Shown here piece by piece: positions 45,282-55,079 of a stretch of 64,000 bases of DNA. The translations under genes were made by a program, and so were the position numbers. Under the pieces are notes generated by a model, which worked only from the letters and a program-made list of their open reading frames with translations, was not told the origin of the DNA and did no database searches. Source of the stretch: Chondrus crispus (Eukaryota > Rhodophyta > Florideophyceae > Gigartinales > Gigartinaceae); assembly GCF_000350225.1 (NCBI RefSeq), contig NW_005179179.1:377114-441113 (forward strand), read 5' to 3'. Positions within the stretch are counted from its first letter, which is position 1. Every line of letters begins with the position of its first letter.

Positions 45282-47106
45282 ATAAAGCTTTCCACGGGCC
45301 TGCTTATGTGCATGCTCATATCTCCACTCGCTCTGTCCGTCCCCCTGTCCGCCCTCCTCTCGGAGGCGGATCTCTCGGCCCCGGACCACTTCTTCCTCGC
45401 CCGTCAAATACACCCTTTCCGCGACGGCACCGTACTTGTTTCCGCCGCTTTCAGCTTCGGGCACCGACAGCTCGACCTGCACCCCATTGTCACCGTCCCC
45501 GAGCCGCCCGGAGTTCTCACCAACACTCTCCTGCTCGCCCGTATCCACCCTTCTAATCAAACCGTTATCTGGGCGTCCGCCATACCCACCGTGGTAACAG
45601 TCGCCGGCTTGACTATTGATGCCAATGGAAACACGTATGTCGTTGGACTTAGAGAGAGAGCTCTCCGTTCACCAGAGGGAACAATTACTGCCATCGAGTA
45701 CTCGCCAGGAGGGGTGCGCTTGTACGAGAGGAGTCATACGCCGCGTAATGTGATGGGGCTTGGGATGAATGTAATGGTGAGTTTTCACTTGGAATATCGT
45801 CCAGAGTCGTGGAACACGGTAAGGGGACTCTTTTCGACGTGGGCGAGGAGCTTGTTGTGCCTGCTTTGGCGTTCAGAAACACGGCCTTGCTTAAGCTTGC
45901 GATCGTGCGTGTGAATAAGAAGACTGGCGCAGTTGTTGCAACACTATGCGGAGCTACTGTGTTCCCTACCAATAAGGCAAGGGTAGGAAGGACCAAGTAT
46001 GATTAGTGGTCTTACTTGTTACGTGTAGATCACTATTACTATAGTAGACGTACAATTAGGATTAATTGCGTGTACTACGAGGTGCGACCCAGCACCACGC
46101 TTCCTCGTTCGTCGCGGCATCCCCTCGGGTTAAATAGCGTTCGAGCTCACGTCGACCCAGACCGGGGAGGGGACCAGAACAGTAAACCATCGTTCTTCTT
46201 TCTGGTCACTCCAAGGAGTACACTCCCTTCCAGTTGTGGCATCGAGGACCATGTCGCAACCAAAGGGGTTAAATACGCTTGAAACGCGGGTGTCGGACTT
46301 TGCAGTATTGAAGACTAGGAAAAACGCGTTGAGGTCCGTAGCATGCTTTTTGTACCGTGGGCTATTACGGCGGAAGCCACTCACGACGAGTTTGTATGTG
46401 CAATGCGTATCCGTGAGGGGGAAGAAAAAGATCATGAGAAGCAAGGGTCCTGGAAGAATCAGATTTGACAACCTTCGGTCAGGATTATCTGGCCGTCGAA
46501 GGGGAGGTGAAAACTGGGAGGTTGCCGTCGTTGTTTGTTGTGCACGAGAGAGCGGTAGGGTATGAATTTGGAGTATCAGAGGGGGAATCGACTGCTAGGC
46601 ATAAGATGATGATAAACAGGCTGGACGGCAGGACTTTGGAGAACGTGGATTGGGGGAGTGGGAATAAAGGGGGGAGAGTGAAGCCGCTCATCGTCAAACT
46701 GCCCACGCCATTCTCCGGAAGGGCATTTCTCCTTCATAGGGTCATATATCTGCCTAAGCGGCGCACGATTGGGGTACTGTTTTTGACAAGGACAGATATC
46801 ACGGAGTTCAGGAAGGATACAGGGCCCAAGGCAGACATCGTAGTGAAGGCGAAGAAGGCTGAGTCTAGGCTTTCCAAAAACTATTGGGTATTATACATTG
46901 ATGAGAATATTGAGTTTGCGACGACCTTCATCAGTGGGGACCCCGGAATGGAGGCAGAGAGCGACATTATTTTAAAATTGGAAGATATGGTGGTGTCCCA
47001 GGACGAGAAGACAGCGACGTTGTATGGCTTTGTAACGTCGGAATTTATGGCGAGGGGGCCTCTGCGTATTCTCAATACTAAGATCCCAGACACGAGCATG
47101 CATTGA
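45282..47106 (+). pseudogene. Secreted beta-propeller-like protein, dead copy
   Basis: Aligns along its length with the intact gene at 55080-56573. Shared segments include ALSVPLSALL, FRDGTVLVSA, LHPIVTVP.PP, VIWASA..TV, NTYVVG, GGVRLYERSHTPR, LFDVG.ELVVPAL, KKTGAVVAT, GRLPSLFVVHERA, DGRTLENVDW.SG.KGGRVKPLIV and RRTIGVLF. Lesions: the ATG of the intact copy is ATA here (45282-45284, a downstream ATG lies at 45306), a frameshift near 45775, an insertion of about 290 bp (45941-46230), and another frameshift near 46440. The last 213 codons (from 46465) remain open to TGA 47104-47106. Confidence 0.85.
45941..46230. mobile_element. Unidentified 290-bp insertion in the dead secreted-protein gene
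   Basis: CAGTTGTTGCA (45930-45940) and CAGTTGTGGCA (46231-46241) flank the extra sequence as an 11-bp near-perfect direct repeat. Removing the insert restores the VVA..-to-MSQ reading found in the paralogue. No clear TIRs or poly-A tail. Candidates are a small non-autonomous transposon or a filler insertion; a retained intron is less likely because of the duplication. Confidence 0.55.
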
Positions 47107-47775
47107 TCAGGATGTCTGACAGATGGTAGCAAGTTGTAAACCACGCCTTGAATGTGCGCTTCCTTTTCGAATCGATTCCATGTTATCAAACATACTCAGG
47201 ATTGAAACAATGTCGTGTAGTTTTCACAATCCTATCTACATCAACGTTTGAACGGTGATCAGTACAATACCGCACTAGAATCCGAACTTGACTTGCTACT
47301 TCTTTCTCGTAGCAGTATGCGTCGGGGGAGCGTCGGGTACACATTTGCGCAAACGTGCTCTGCGAAAATGGTGAGGGACAATTTTAGGAGACGACGAAGG
47401 ACGCCCCACTGAGACGGGCTGGCCGTAAAGGAAGAATCGGTAAGGTCTGGCAATTAGCAGAGCTGTCCAGACATACAAACATCTCTGCGTACCGGGACCG
47501 CTGGGGATGGGAAGTCGGCGGGTTCAGGCGCATGACATGGACAGTTTACATAGCTGTGTACCATCCGGGTTTTGTGTTGAGATGAGAATGCTTGTTACGA
47601 ATCGATCAGATATTCGACGTAGCAATGTATTGGTGCTAGGTAAAGTCGAGGATGTATAGGTGATGTCGTCTCTTCCTGGTACAAGTCTACCGAAGGCTGG
47701 TAGAGCAAGGGAGATCATGAGTGACATAGCCTAACACAGGCAGAGAGTCCGTTTTACCTCGATAAGTTGTGCTTT
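47107..47775. repeat. Duplicated 3' flank of the secreted-protein genes (copy 1)
   Basis: Similarity to 56574-57085 continues past the stop codon: TGATC.GG.TGTCTGA.AGAT, ACACGCCTTGAA, and GTTTACATAGCTGTGTACCAT with a GTTGAGATGAG downstream. The genes were therefore copied as a genomic segment, not by retroposition. Confidence 0.7.
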
Positions 47776-48013
47776 AAAAGCACACTACATTCTTTAGCAC
47801 GCACGACGCGCCGATGTGATCCAGCATTGACGAGATGCTGGAAATAAGCTTGCGGTAGACTAACAGCCTGCGCTTCAACACAAGTGGGGCAGATCGGAGT
47901 TGGTTGCGGGCGAAAAGTCCTTCCGAACTGGAAGGGCGCTGGACGCCAAGCTTCCCGTGTGTCCGTGTCAAATCTTTACTGTCGGTTTGTATGTCGGTTT
48001 TTTCGTTGCTATC

Positions 48014-48154
48014 TGTGACAATACCCAGACACGTGCACACATGGCACACGTACCACACGCACAGGCTCACACCCGCCGGCGTGGAATCAGAAGACTTAAA
48101 TAGTGAGAGAGTAGATCCAGCCAGTAAAGACTGCCCCATCGTTCCTGCACTACA
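48014..48154 (+). repeat. 5' LTR of Copia element 1
   Basis: Begins TGTGACAATACCCAGACACG and ends CCTGCACTACA. The very short LTR contains GACTTAAATAG, a possible weak TATA-like site. Confidence 0.9.
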
Positions 48155-48158
48155 GGTT

Positions 48159-50978
48159 ATGGACCACACGCAAACATCCCTGCAAGACGATCGCACAACT
48201 ACGGGAAGACATCCTCGCAGATCACCCCGCCACCGGCAAGGACACACGGCACCACTACCCACCCCTGGCAGCCTAGAATACCTCTCCGGTTCAACAGAAG
48301 AGCCTCCACGAGCCAGTGTTGAGAGCCCGCATAACGCGCCTCCACCCCGTGTAGAGAGCAGAAACCACACGCAACCACGCGTGGACACGAATACACCAAC
48401 AGCCACCGCCATGGCCAACGAAGAAGGAACCACCCCGATCGATCACAGGACCCAAGCCCGATTGCCGCCCCTCAGCCCCACAGGAGATAATTTCCCCTCA
48501 TGGAGACAAGCGCTGAATGACATGGCCATCATCCAAGGCATGGAAAATGTACTCGATCCAACGTTTACCGCCCCAGATGAGACAAGCCCACTATATGCAC
48601 CATACAAACGCAACAGTGCAATCCTCCGTCTGGCAATCAACAACTCACTCCCGCCAACCTTTGCTGCCACCGCCGATCTAACACTTGACGCCTCACCCCT
48701 CCACATGGCTCAAAAGATCACAGAGCACTTTACAGACAGCACAACAACGGCGCACCTGCTGCTAAAACAAGAAGCAGAAAATACCAAGCTCACCCACAAC
48801 ACAACGCTGGATGACTACATTGCCCGCCACAGAGCCATTCGCACACGCATGCAAATGGCTAACTATCCAAACAGTAAATCAGGAGAGGCAGCCACAGTTC
48901 AGTTCATCATTCAAGGACTATCGGCACACACAACGTACAAGCACCTCCAAGATACGTGGATTGAAAATGGCACTGTCCCAGACACAATTCAAGGGCTAGT
49001 ACAACGACTTAAGTCAGTACATGCCCGCACCATGGAGCGTACGTCACAAAATAAACACGCACCATACGGTATGCAACAACCAGCAACCACACCTCCCACT
49101 CCAGCGTACGGAGGCCGCAACCGAGGCCGCAACCGCGGCAGAGGAAAATACAAATCAGCAAAAAGGGAACACCAATGGAGCAACCCTGCTGAAACCACCA
49201 GCCCCCACCTCATCCCCTTTACCACAACAAACAAACCAGGAATACCCCGACTCACCTGGAAAAATACAAAGGGAAACACGGCCAATATCACGCACGATAT
49301 AGGTCAGAACGACCACACCTACAGTGTGCAAGAAATCGACACCATCTCACCCAACCCCAAAGAATACCCCACGGTAGAAGGTAGGAAATTCGCACTGGAT
49401 TCCGGTGCACACCCATCCCATATCAAAAAGCCCACCCCTGGAATGCGTCGCCTCAAACGCAAAGTGCGCACTAACACTGCAACGTCCACCACCCCTCCTG
49501 CGACACACCACGGCATGCTTAAGATCCCGATGACGAAGACGAAATGGCTTAAACTCCAAACCCTCGTCAACCCCCACCTTCGTACAAACCTACTATCCGT
49601 ACATGATATTGCAAAACAGTGGGGAGCAGTCGTATTCTACCCGAACACAGCACACGTGATAAATACAAAAGACAAACCCCCAAGCATCGTTGGCACTGCA
49701 AAATTCCAGAAAGGCCTCTATGATCTCAACGTGGCACGCCCTAAAAGCCAAGCCAATTCTGCCAGAACAATCCCGCGTCGCAAGACCAACACAAAGAGGA
49801 AAGCAGCTCATACCACAGCACCAAAAAGAAAAGCACAGACCTCAGCGCCAACAACACAGCGCACACCCCATGCAAGCGCACAAAACATCCCCATGCAATT
49901 AAGGCGCAACCCTGCACCAGTGCCGCCCACTACTGCAAGCATAAAAACGCAGCATGACTACCATCATTGGCACATGGTGTTCAACCACATAAGACCTTCC
50001 ACAATCCAACAAATGGCAAAAAGGCAGCTATTACCAAACCTCCCCAAATCCCTTGCATTACCACCGCCAAAAATCACATGCACAAGTTGTGCTGCAGCCA
50101 AACTGCAACCAGCACGACACAGCAAGAAAACGCACAACTACCGCACTGGTGAGGCACTAAGCAGTGACATATGCGGACCATTTCCCACGGAATCCACCAA
50201 CGGCAACCGTTATTTTATGACAGTGATAGACACTAACTCACGCTACCTTATCATAACATTTATGAAAACAAGGGATCAAGCACCAGACCAGCTTGACAAT
50301 GTCCTGTCCCATCTCACAACAGGTCCGTACCCCAAACCCAGCATGATTCACACCGATAATGCAAAAGAATACCTATCACATGCAACAAAAGACATGTATC
50401 ACTCACACGGCGTGCGACACAGTACCACCGTTCCATACTCACCCCAAGAGAACGGTATCGCCGAGAGAATAAATCGGACAATCATGAATGCAGCACGTGC
50501 ATCCCTGCACCACAGTGGATTACCAGAACACCACTGGGAAGATGCAGTAAAAGATGCAGCCTTCAAATACAACCATACGCTGCATCTGGGAACCGGCCAA
50601 ATACCCAGCACAGTGTGGCATGGACAAAAACCGAACATCACCAAATACATGATCTTCGGTCAGCTAGGGCATGTCCCGCATATTACAAGCAAGACGTTGG
50701 TACGAAAACTCCACCCCCGCGCCCTCACCGTCAGGTACCTATTTCCGACAGACCACAAACATGTAATAGTCATCAACATGAAAGACGGAAAAACCCGACG
50801 AGTGCGAGCGGTTGACTTCAGACCGTACCACAAAGAAATGGACCCAACCACAACGTACAAATCATTTTCAAAGCGCTCACGCCCAAACCCACCCCAACAG
50901 AAATCACAGCCACATCACCGGCACCCATGCACCATGGACAGGCGAAGAACTATCCGGATGCAAAACTATGGGCAATAG
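48159..50978 (+). CDS. Gag-protease-integrase polyprotein of Copia element 1
   Basis: I chose ATG 48159, four bases after the 5' LTR; the open frame also extends upstream through the LTR without need. 939 residues. Gag (about 1-390) has a conserved NFPSWRQALND and DDYIARHRAIRTRM helix region, but no CCHC zinc knuckle, only a basic GGRNRGRNRGRGKYKSAKR tract. Protease FALDSGAHPS near residue 414. Pre-integrase HHCC (HWHMVFNHI...CTSC) around 600-645. Integrase core D-D-E: SSDICGPF (about 670), IHTDNAKEY (about 731), PQENGIAER (about 768). It ends in an overlap with the RT frame, which lies in the -1 register (50927-50978). Whether that shift is programmed or a one-base lesion is unclear; no classic slippery heptamer is visible. 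Confidence 0.85.
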   Translation: MDHTQTSLQDDRTTTGRHPRRSPRHRQGHTAPLPTPGSLEYLSGSTEEPPRASVESPHNAPPPRVESRNHTQPRVDTNTPTATAMANEEGTTPIDHRTQARLPPLSPTGDNFPSWRQALNDMAIIQGMENVLDPTFTAPDETSPLYAPYKRNSAILRLAINNSLPPTFAATADLTLDASPLHMAQKITEHFTDSTTTAHLLLKQEAENTKLTHNTTLDDYIARHRAIRTRMQMANYPNSKSGEAATVQFIIQGLSAHTTYKHLQDTWIENGTVPDTIQGLVQRLKSVHARTMERTSQNKHAPYGMQQPATTPPTPAYGGRNRGRNRGRGKYKSAKREHQWSNPAETTSPHLIPFTTTNKPGIPRLTWKNTKGNTANITHDIGQNDHTYSVQEIDTISPNPKEYPTVEGRKFALDSGAHPSHIKKPTPGMRRLKRKVRTNTATSTTPPATHHGMLKIPMTKTKWLKLQTLVNPHLRTNLLSVHDIAKQWGAVVFYPNTAHVINTKDKPPSIVGTAKFQKGLYDLNVARPKSQANSARTIPRRKTNTKRKAAHTTAPKRKAQTSAPTTQRTPHASAQNIPMQLRRNPAPVPPTTASIKTQHDYHHWHMVFNHIRPSTIQQMAKRQLLPNLPKSLALPPPKITCTSCAAAKLQPARHSKKTHNYRTGEALSSDICGPFPTESTNGNRYFMTVIDTNSRYLIITFMKTRDQAPDQLDNVLSHLTTGPYPKPSMIHTDNAKEYLSHATKDMYHSHGVRHSTTVPYSPQENGIAERINRTIMNAARASLHHSGLPEHHWEDAVKDAAFKYNHTLHLGTGQIPSTVWHGQKPNITKYMIFGQLGHVPHITSKTLVRKLHPRALTVRYLFPTDHKHVIVINMKDGKTRRVRAVDFRPYHKEMDPTTTYKSFSKRSRPNPPQQKSQPHHRHPCTMDRRRTIRMQNYGQ

Positions 50979-52549
50979 CGCACAACAGTGAGCTTGATAA
51001 CCTGGACAAAAACAACGTTATCACATGGACACCCTCACACAAAATCCCACCCGGTACGAAACCCATCCCGCTAACGATGGGATACCGGTACAAGCGCAAT
51101 GCGCAAGGAAAAATTGTGGAGAGGAAGGCACGCTGCTCCGCCCGAGGTGACAAAATGATCCCACATGTGCACTTCAATCCGGAGAAAACCACGACCTACA
51201 TGGCAGACAAAACCACTGTACGCCTCCTGTTTGCAATCGCAGCCTCGTTCAATATGTTCATCGAACACATAGACATCAAGGCAGCGTACCTACACGAAAA
51301 GTTTGATCACTCAGGAAGCAAACCAGTGTACGTCAGGCAACACCAAAGATTTGATGGCACACACAAACATGAACACAGCGTCGGCAAACTGAACAAAAAT
51401 ATATACGGCACACCCGGCGCAGGACACACCTACCTCAGCGCCGTCGTCAAACTGCTCAAAAAACATAAATTCGCTCAATCAGAAGCCGACATGTGCCTCT
51501 TCCACCGCCGCACAAAAAACCACATCATCATTGTATCGGTGAGCATGGATGATTTCACAGTAATCAGCACGTCCAAAAACCTCCAAAAAAAATTCGCAGA
51601 CATCCTCACCACGACGTACAACATCAAGCGACTTGGAGAACCCTCCCAACTCCTTGGATGGACGATAAAAAAACTACCGAACGGAGACATCCATGCATCA
51701 CAACCAAAGGCAATACAGTATGTCATCAAGAGAGCGGACATGGACATGGCAAACAGCAAACCAACGCCATACAACACCAAAACCACTCTGCATGGACCAA
51801 CAGAGGAAGATAAACCTCTGCCAAAAATCACAAAAATTTATCAACAGCTGTTAGGGGACATTCGCTACATAGCGGACTCGACAAGACCGGACATCTACTA
51901 TGTGGCAAACCGGTTAGCAGTCGCGGCCAAAAACCCTACAGTAAGACATTGGACCGCATTAAAGCGCCTCATCCGCTACCTGAAGCACACCCCAAACCAC
52001 GGTCTGCTTTTCAAAGCTGGAAACCACAAGGCAACTGCTCCCGTCATCCCCAATCTACTCGAATCGTACAGCGATGCTGACTTTGCAGCCGATGTAACAA
52101 ACCGAAAATCGATTTCGGGAATGGTGCATCTATATAATGGCACACCAGTTTGCTGGGGTTCAATGAAGCAAACTATCACAGCCTTGTCCACGTGTGAGGC
52201 TGAGTATATAGCTGCAACTGCAGCAGCGCAGCAAACTACATGGATACGACGCATCCTTCAAGACATCAACATGCTCCCGCCCTCCCCCACGCCATTCCGC
52301 ATAGACAACCAGTCTGCGATCCGCGTCGCGAAAAACAACGGGCCAACAAAGAGGAGAAAATTCATTGACCTCCGTCATCATTACCTCGCACATCAAACGA
52401 AGGCCAAGGCGATTGACATCAAGCACATCTCCACAAAAGAAATGCTAGCGGACATCCTAACAAAGCCGCTCACACCTGTGACATACACTATCTTAAGGAG
52501 ACAACTTCAAGTGTGCACACCCACCCCACCCCCCCCCGCCCCCTCTTAA
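50927..52549 (+). CDS. Reverse transcriptase-RNase H of Copia element 1
   Basis: Open from ATG 50927 to TAA 52547-52549, 540 residues. Homology begins at once (YPDAKLWAIAHNSELDNL), so the protein probably forms part of a gag-pol fusion by -1 shift. RT: MGYRYKRNAQGKIVERKAR, IDIKAAYLH (motif A Asp), LNKNIYGTPGAGHTYL, VSMDDFTVIS (motif C; Met-Asp-Asp instead of the common YVDD). RNase H: STRPDIYYVANRL, YSDADFAAD, STCEAEYIA, RIDNQSAI and ADILTKPL. All catalytic acids are present. The C-terminus runs into a Pro-rich tail encoded by C-tracts. Confidence 0.85.
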   Translation: MHHGQAKNYPDAKLWAIAHNSELDNLDKNNVITWTPSHKIPPGTKPIPLTMGYRYKRNAQGKIVERKARCSARGDKMIPHVHFNPEKTTTYMADKTTVRLLFAIAASFNMFIEHIDIKAAYLHEKFDHSGSKPVYVRQHQRFDGTHKHEHSVGKLNKNIYGTPGAGHTYLSAVVKLLKKHKFAQSEADMCLFHRRTKNHIIIVSVSMDDFTVISTSKNLQKKFADILTTTYNIKRLGEPSQLLGWTIKKLPNGDIHASQPKAIQYVIKRADMDMANSKPTPYNTKTTLHGPTEEDKPLPKITKIYQQLLGDIRYIADSTRPDIYYVANRLAVAAKNPTVRHWTALKRLIRYLKHTPNHGLLFKAGNHKATAPVIPNLLESYSDADFAADVTNRKSISGMVHLYNGTPVCWGSMKQTITALSTCEAEYIAATAAAQQTTWIRRILQDINMLPPSPTPFRIDNQSAIRVAKNNGPTKRRKFIDLRHHYLAHQTKAKAIDIKHISTKEMLADILTKPLTPVTYTILRRQLQVCTPTPPPPAPS

Positions 52550-52696
52550 ACTGTAGGGGTACCCACCCTACCCCCCTCCCCCCACCACCCCCCCCCCAAC
52601 AGGCCGACAGCAAACAATGCCTCGCGCCACAGCGACGGGGGAAGTGTGACAATACCCAGAACAACGACAACAGTCGCTGCGGCGCTCTCATCTACA
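52550..52696 (+). other. C-tract region and stray LTR-like start before the 3' LTR of Copia 1
   Basis: After the pol stop come runs of C (up to ten) mixed with A and T, then GACGGGGGAAG, then TGTGACAATACCCAGA (52645-52660), which equals the first 16 bases of the LTR. It diverges and ends CTACA just before the real 3' LTR at 52697. The element thus has an LTR-like start followed 52 bp later by the complete LTR. Confidence 0.7.
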
Positions 52697-52837
52697 TGTG
52701 ACAATACCCAGACACGTGCACACATGGCACACGTACCACACGCACAGGCTCACACCCGCCGGCGTGGAATCAGAAGACTTAAATAGTGAGAGAGTAGATC
52801 CAGCCAGTAAAGACTGCCCCATCGTTCCTGCACTACA
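52697..52837 (+). repeat. 3' LTR of Copia element 1
   Basis: Same 141 bp as 48014-48154 by eye, followed by the CTATC target duplication. Confidence 0.9.
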
Positions 52838-52842
52838 CTATC

Positions 52843-54978
52843 TGTTCTACTTCATCTCTGGCGGAGCTACACCGTTATTAAGTACTGGTCTGAGTGTAAG
52901 GTTTGTGTTTATTGGTGAGGAGAGTCCCATTTACAGTACCCACTAGTCACCTGTCCCTTTCCGATGCAATCCGGAATTGCGTTTCCTGCTGGGTTTCTTG
53001 TGACAGCTCTGACTATCGTCCCGCAGTAGTACCTCTTCTCGTACAGTAGTACCTCTTGCGTGATTCCGTATAAACTGGGATATATTAACACGGTGGGCAT
53101 AAAATAACAGCGCTCAGAGTGCGGGAAATTTGTAGCTGTTTGTTTGTCCAATGCGTTACGGTATATCAGACTGTAAGAACAGAACGAGTCGTTTGTTTCA
53201 AAATGGAATCTCTCTCTCCTTTTTAATCCCGCTCTCTTCCCTAGGATCGCCTCTGCTCTACTCTCTTACTTCCACCGTCGCCTGTCCTCCGCCAGCAGGT
53301 GATTGGTGAACATGCTGTACACCTGTGCTACGCGTACCGTTGTAAGGTTTGCGTCGCGTGATGACACAGACATAGTAGATAGGCCGAAGTAAAGACGAGT
53401 TTCATGCCTGGAGTTGCAAGCATCCGCTATTGCATTTGGGCAAGTAAACGAAGCATTTCAGAATCACCCGTGTAGACCAGACAGAGTTGAAACTCGACGT
53501 GGTGGGAGGGTATTGTAACGATTTCTCTGCTGTCGACACCGATGACGTTCATGCTGTACCGGAATGAAACCCACCCTACACACTTGTCTACGCAAGCCAC
53601 TGGAAGCGGAGGTGGAAGTAGCACCGCCCCTCAGCCCTGCCCTCGATTCTACTGGCCCTCAAGAACACTGGAGCATCGAAAAGATAAGGCATCAGGGGTA
53701 GCGAGAACGACAGGGCTGGAAAAGGAAATCTGGAAGAAAGTGGCAAGGCGCGACAAGGCAAACACTCAGCACAGTATAGTTTTGATACAGTAGGTACTCA
53801 TAGTATCAGTAGTATGCTCCCCATTCTTGTACAGTATGCTCAGCATACTGTACAAGAGTGGGGAGCACACATGCACTACTTCGTCCCACTGTGCGTGAAC
53901 TACTTTCGTGGCTAAATCTCCATCGTAAACTAAAGTTTAGATCATTACCAACAAGGCAGTCTATTCTCCTGCAATGAACAGCCAGGATGAGGCACTGCAA
54001 CAAATAGTGCGGGGAGCAAGAAAATCAAGTAAATCAAGAAAATCAAGTATTTGTATGTACTGTACGCTAAAGCAGCTGCTGTCTTTTGGCTCCACGCCTC
54101 AAAAAATTTGTGAAGCGACAAGGGTTGTCGTCTTTCCAAGACGACGCTTTGCATATCTTGTTTTTCAAAAATTTCCCTGGTGTAGTTCCACCGAGTATGG
54201 AGGCCATATCTCCCTCTCACACGCGAGAAAACGCAGAGGAGCCCGTCCTTCTAAACCCTTCTCTGTAACCTAATAGTGCCCATAGCAAATCTCGCCCTAC
54301 ACGTGCGGCTTTCTTGCGGCTCTCGCCTCACTGTACAATGCTCTACTGTCTTCCTATCTAAGTCTGGCGTGATGCTGATGAACACTCTTTACATTCACAC
54401 GCCTGAAATAAGTCATGTACACCACGAGTCGTGAAGATGAGTAAGGAAGAAGGGAATTGGTTTTCAGGAAGAACGGCAGATGAGTAGGGTTTGCTGAAGT
54501 GGGCTGAGGATGGCTGGGACTCACAAGCGATTGCGATCATTATTAGCTGACGTCGCGAAATACGGTACATAATATCTTTGTCCAGCTTCATCAATAAAGC
54601 ATGTAAACAGAAGTTTTTTCTTCTTGCATGGATGTGCAAAGATATATGTATTTGTCGTTAGAGCTAGTAACACTTTTAAGGGCAATTATCTTACACTGGC
54701 ACTGATCAGGAAAGATCGCAGGGCCCCACTATCGAGATATTATATCGGCCCCACTATCGAGATATTATATCGGCGATATCACGGCATTTGCTGTCATAAA
54801 ATCAAGTTCGACCTTCTCACAATTTTAAAGCTCTTCACTTCTGAGAGTGTAATGCATTATTCCAGGGACGAGGACTTATACCGATCATAACACTGCCGGG
54901 AATACCATTAACTGAATTACTAACACCTACGTGGCTTTAAACAATAAAGGCCGAGCACCAGTCTTCCCTTGCTAGAGA
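52843..54978. other. Intergenic; a palindrome and a 25-bp tandem duplication, no recognised gene
   Basis: Open frames are short (up to 99 codons) and overlap on both strands with no known motif. A palindrome lies at 53816-53866. A perfect 25-bp tandem duplication (unit GGCCCCACTATCGAGATATT plus ATATC) lies at 54722-54746 and 54747-54771, about 200 bp upstream of the intact gene's TATA box. Confidence 0.4.
53816..53866. repeat. Palindrome, 25-bp arms (one mismatch), 1-nt spacer
   Basis: GCTCCCCATTCTTGTACAGT and five more bases (53816-53840) are inverted at 53842-53866 with a single mismatch. Confidence 0.85.
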
Positions 54979-54986
54979 TATATAAG
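54979..54986 (+). promoter_or_regulatory. TATA box of the intact secreted-protein gene
   Basis: TATATAAG about 94 bp before ATG 55080. The dead paralogue has a TATA box about 80 bp before its ancestral start. Confidence 0.6.
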
Positions 54987-55079
54987 GGGGTCAACAGTAG
55001 TCTCGAACTTCACATCCACCACTGCTAAGTTTACCTCCGCACCCATCCATCAGCCTAGGACCCATTGCAACAATCCACC

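Larger units (their letters stand above)
48014..52837 (+). mobile_element. Full-length Copia element 1 (4824 bp, 141-bp LTRs, CTATC target duplication)
   Basis: LTRs 48014-48154 and 52697-52837 are matching TG...CA blocks. CTATC at 48009-48013 is repeated at 52838-52842. A GGTTATGGACC stretch directly after the 5' LTR is similar to the initiator-tRNA-half primer site of Drosophila copia (from memory). Gene order gag-AP-INT-RT-RH. The coding strand is strongly A+C-rich and poor in G and T, unlike all neighbouring DNA. A purine run (GACGGGGGAAG, 52634-52644) is the likely polypurine tract but lies 52 bp before the 3' LTR. Confidence 0.9.

Noticed and set aside
45941-46230. Spliceosomal intron in the secreted-protein gene
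   Set aside because: The paralogue has no intron at that point, the flanks form an 11-bp duplication, and other lesions show the copy is dead.
47904-48158. Start of the Copia 1 polyprotein upstream of or inside the LTR
   Set aside because: The open frame merely runs through; an ATG lies four bases after the LTR and gag-like sequence begins downstream of it.
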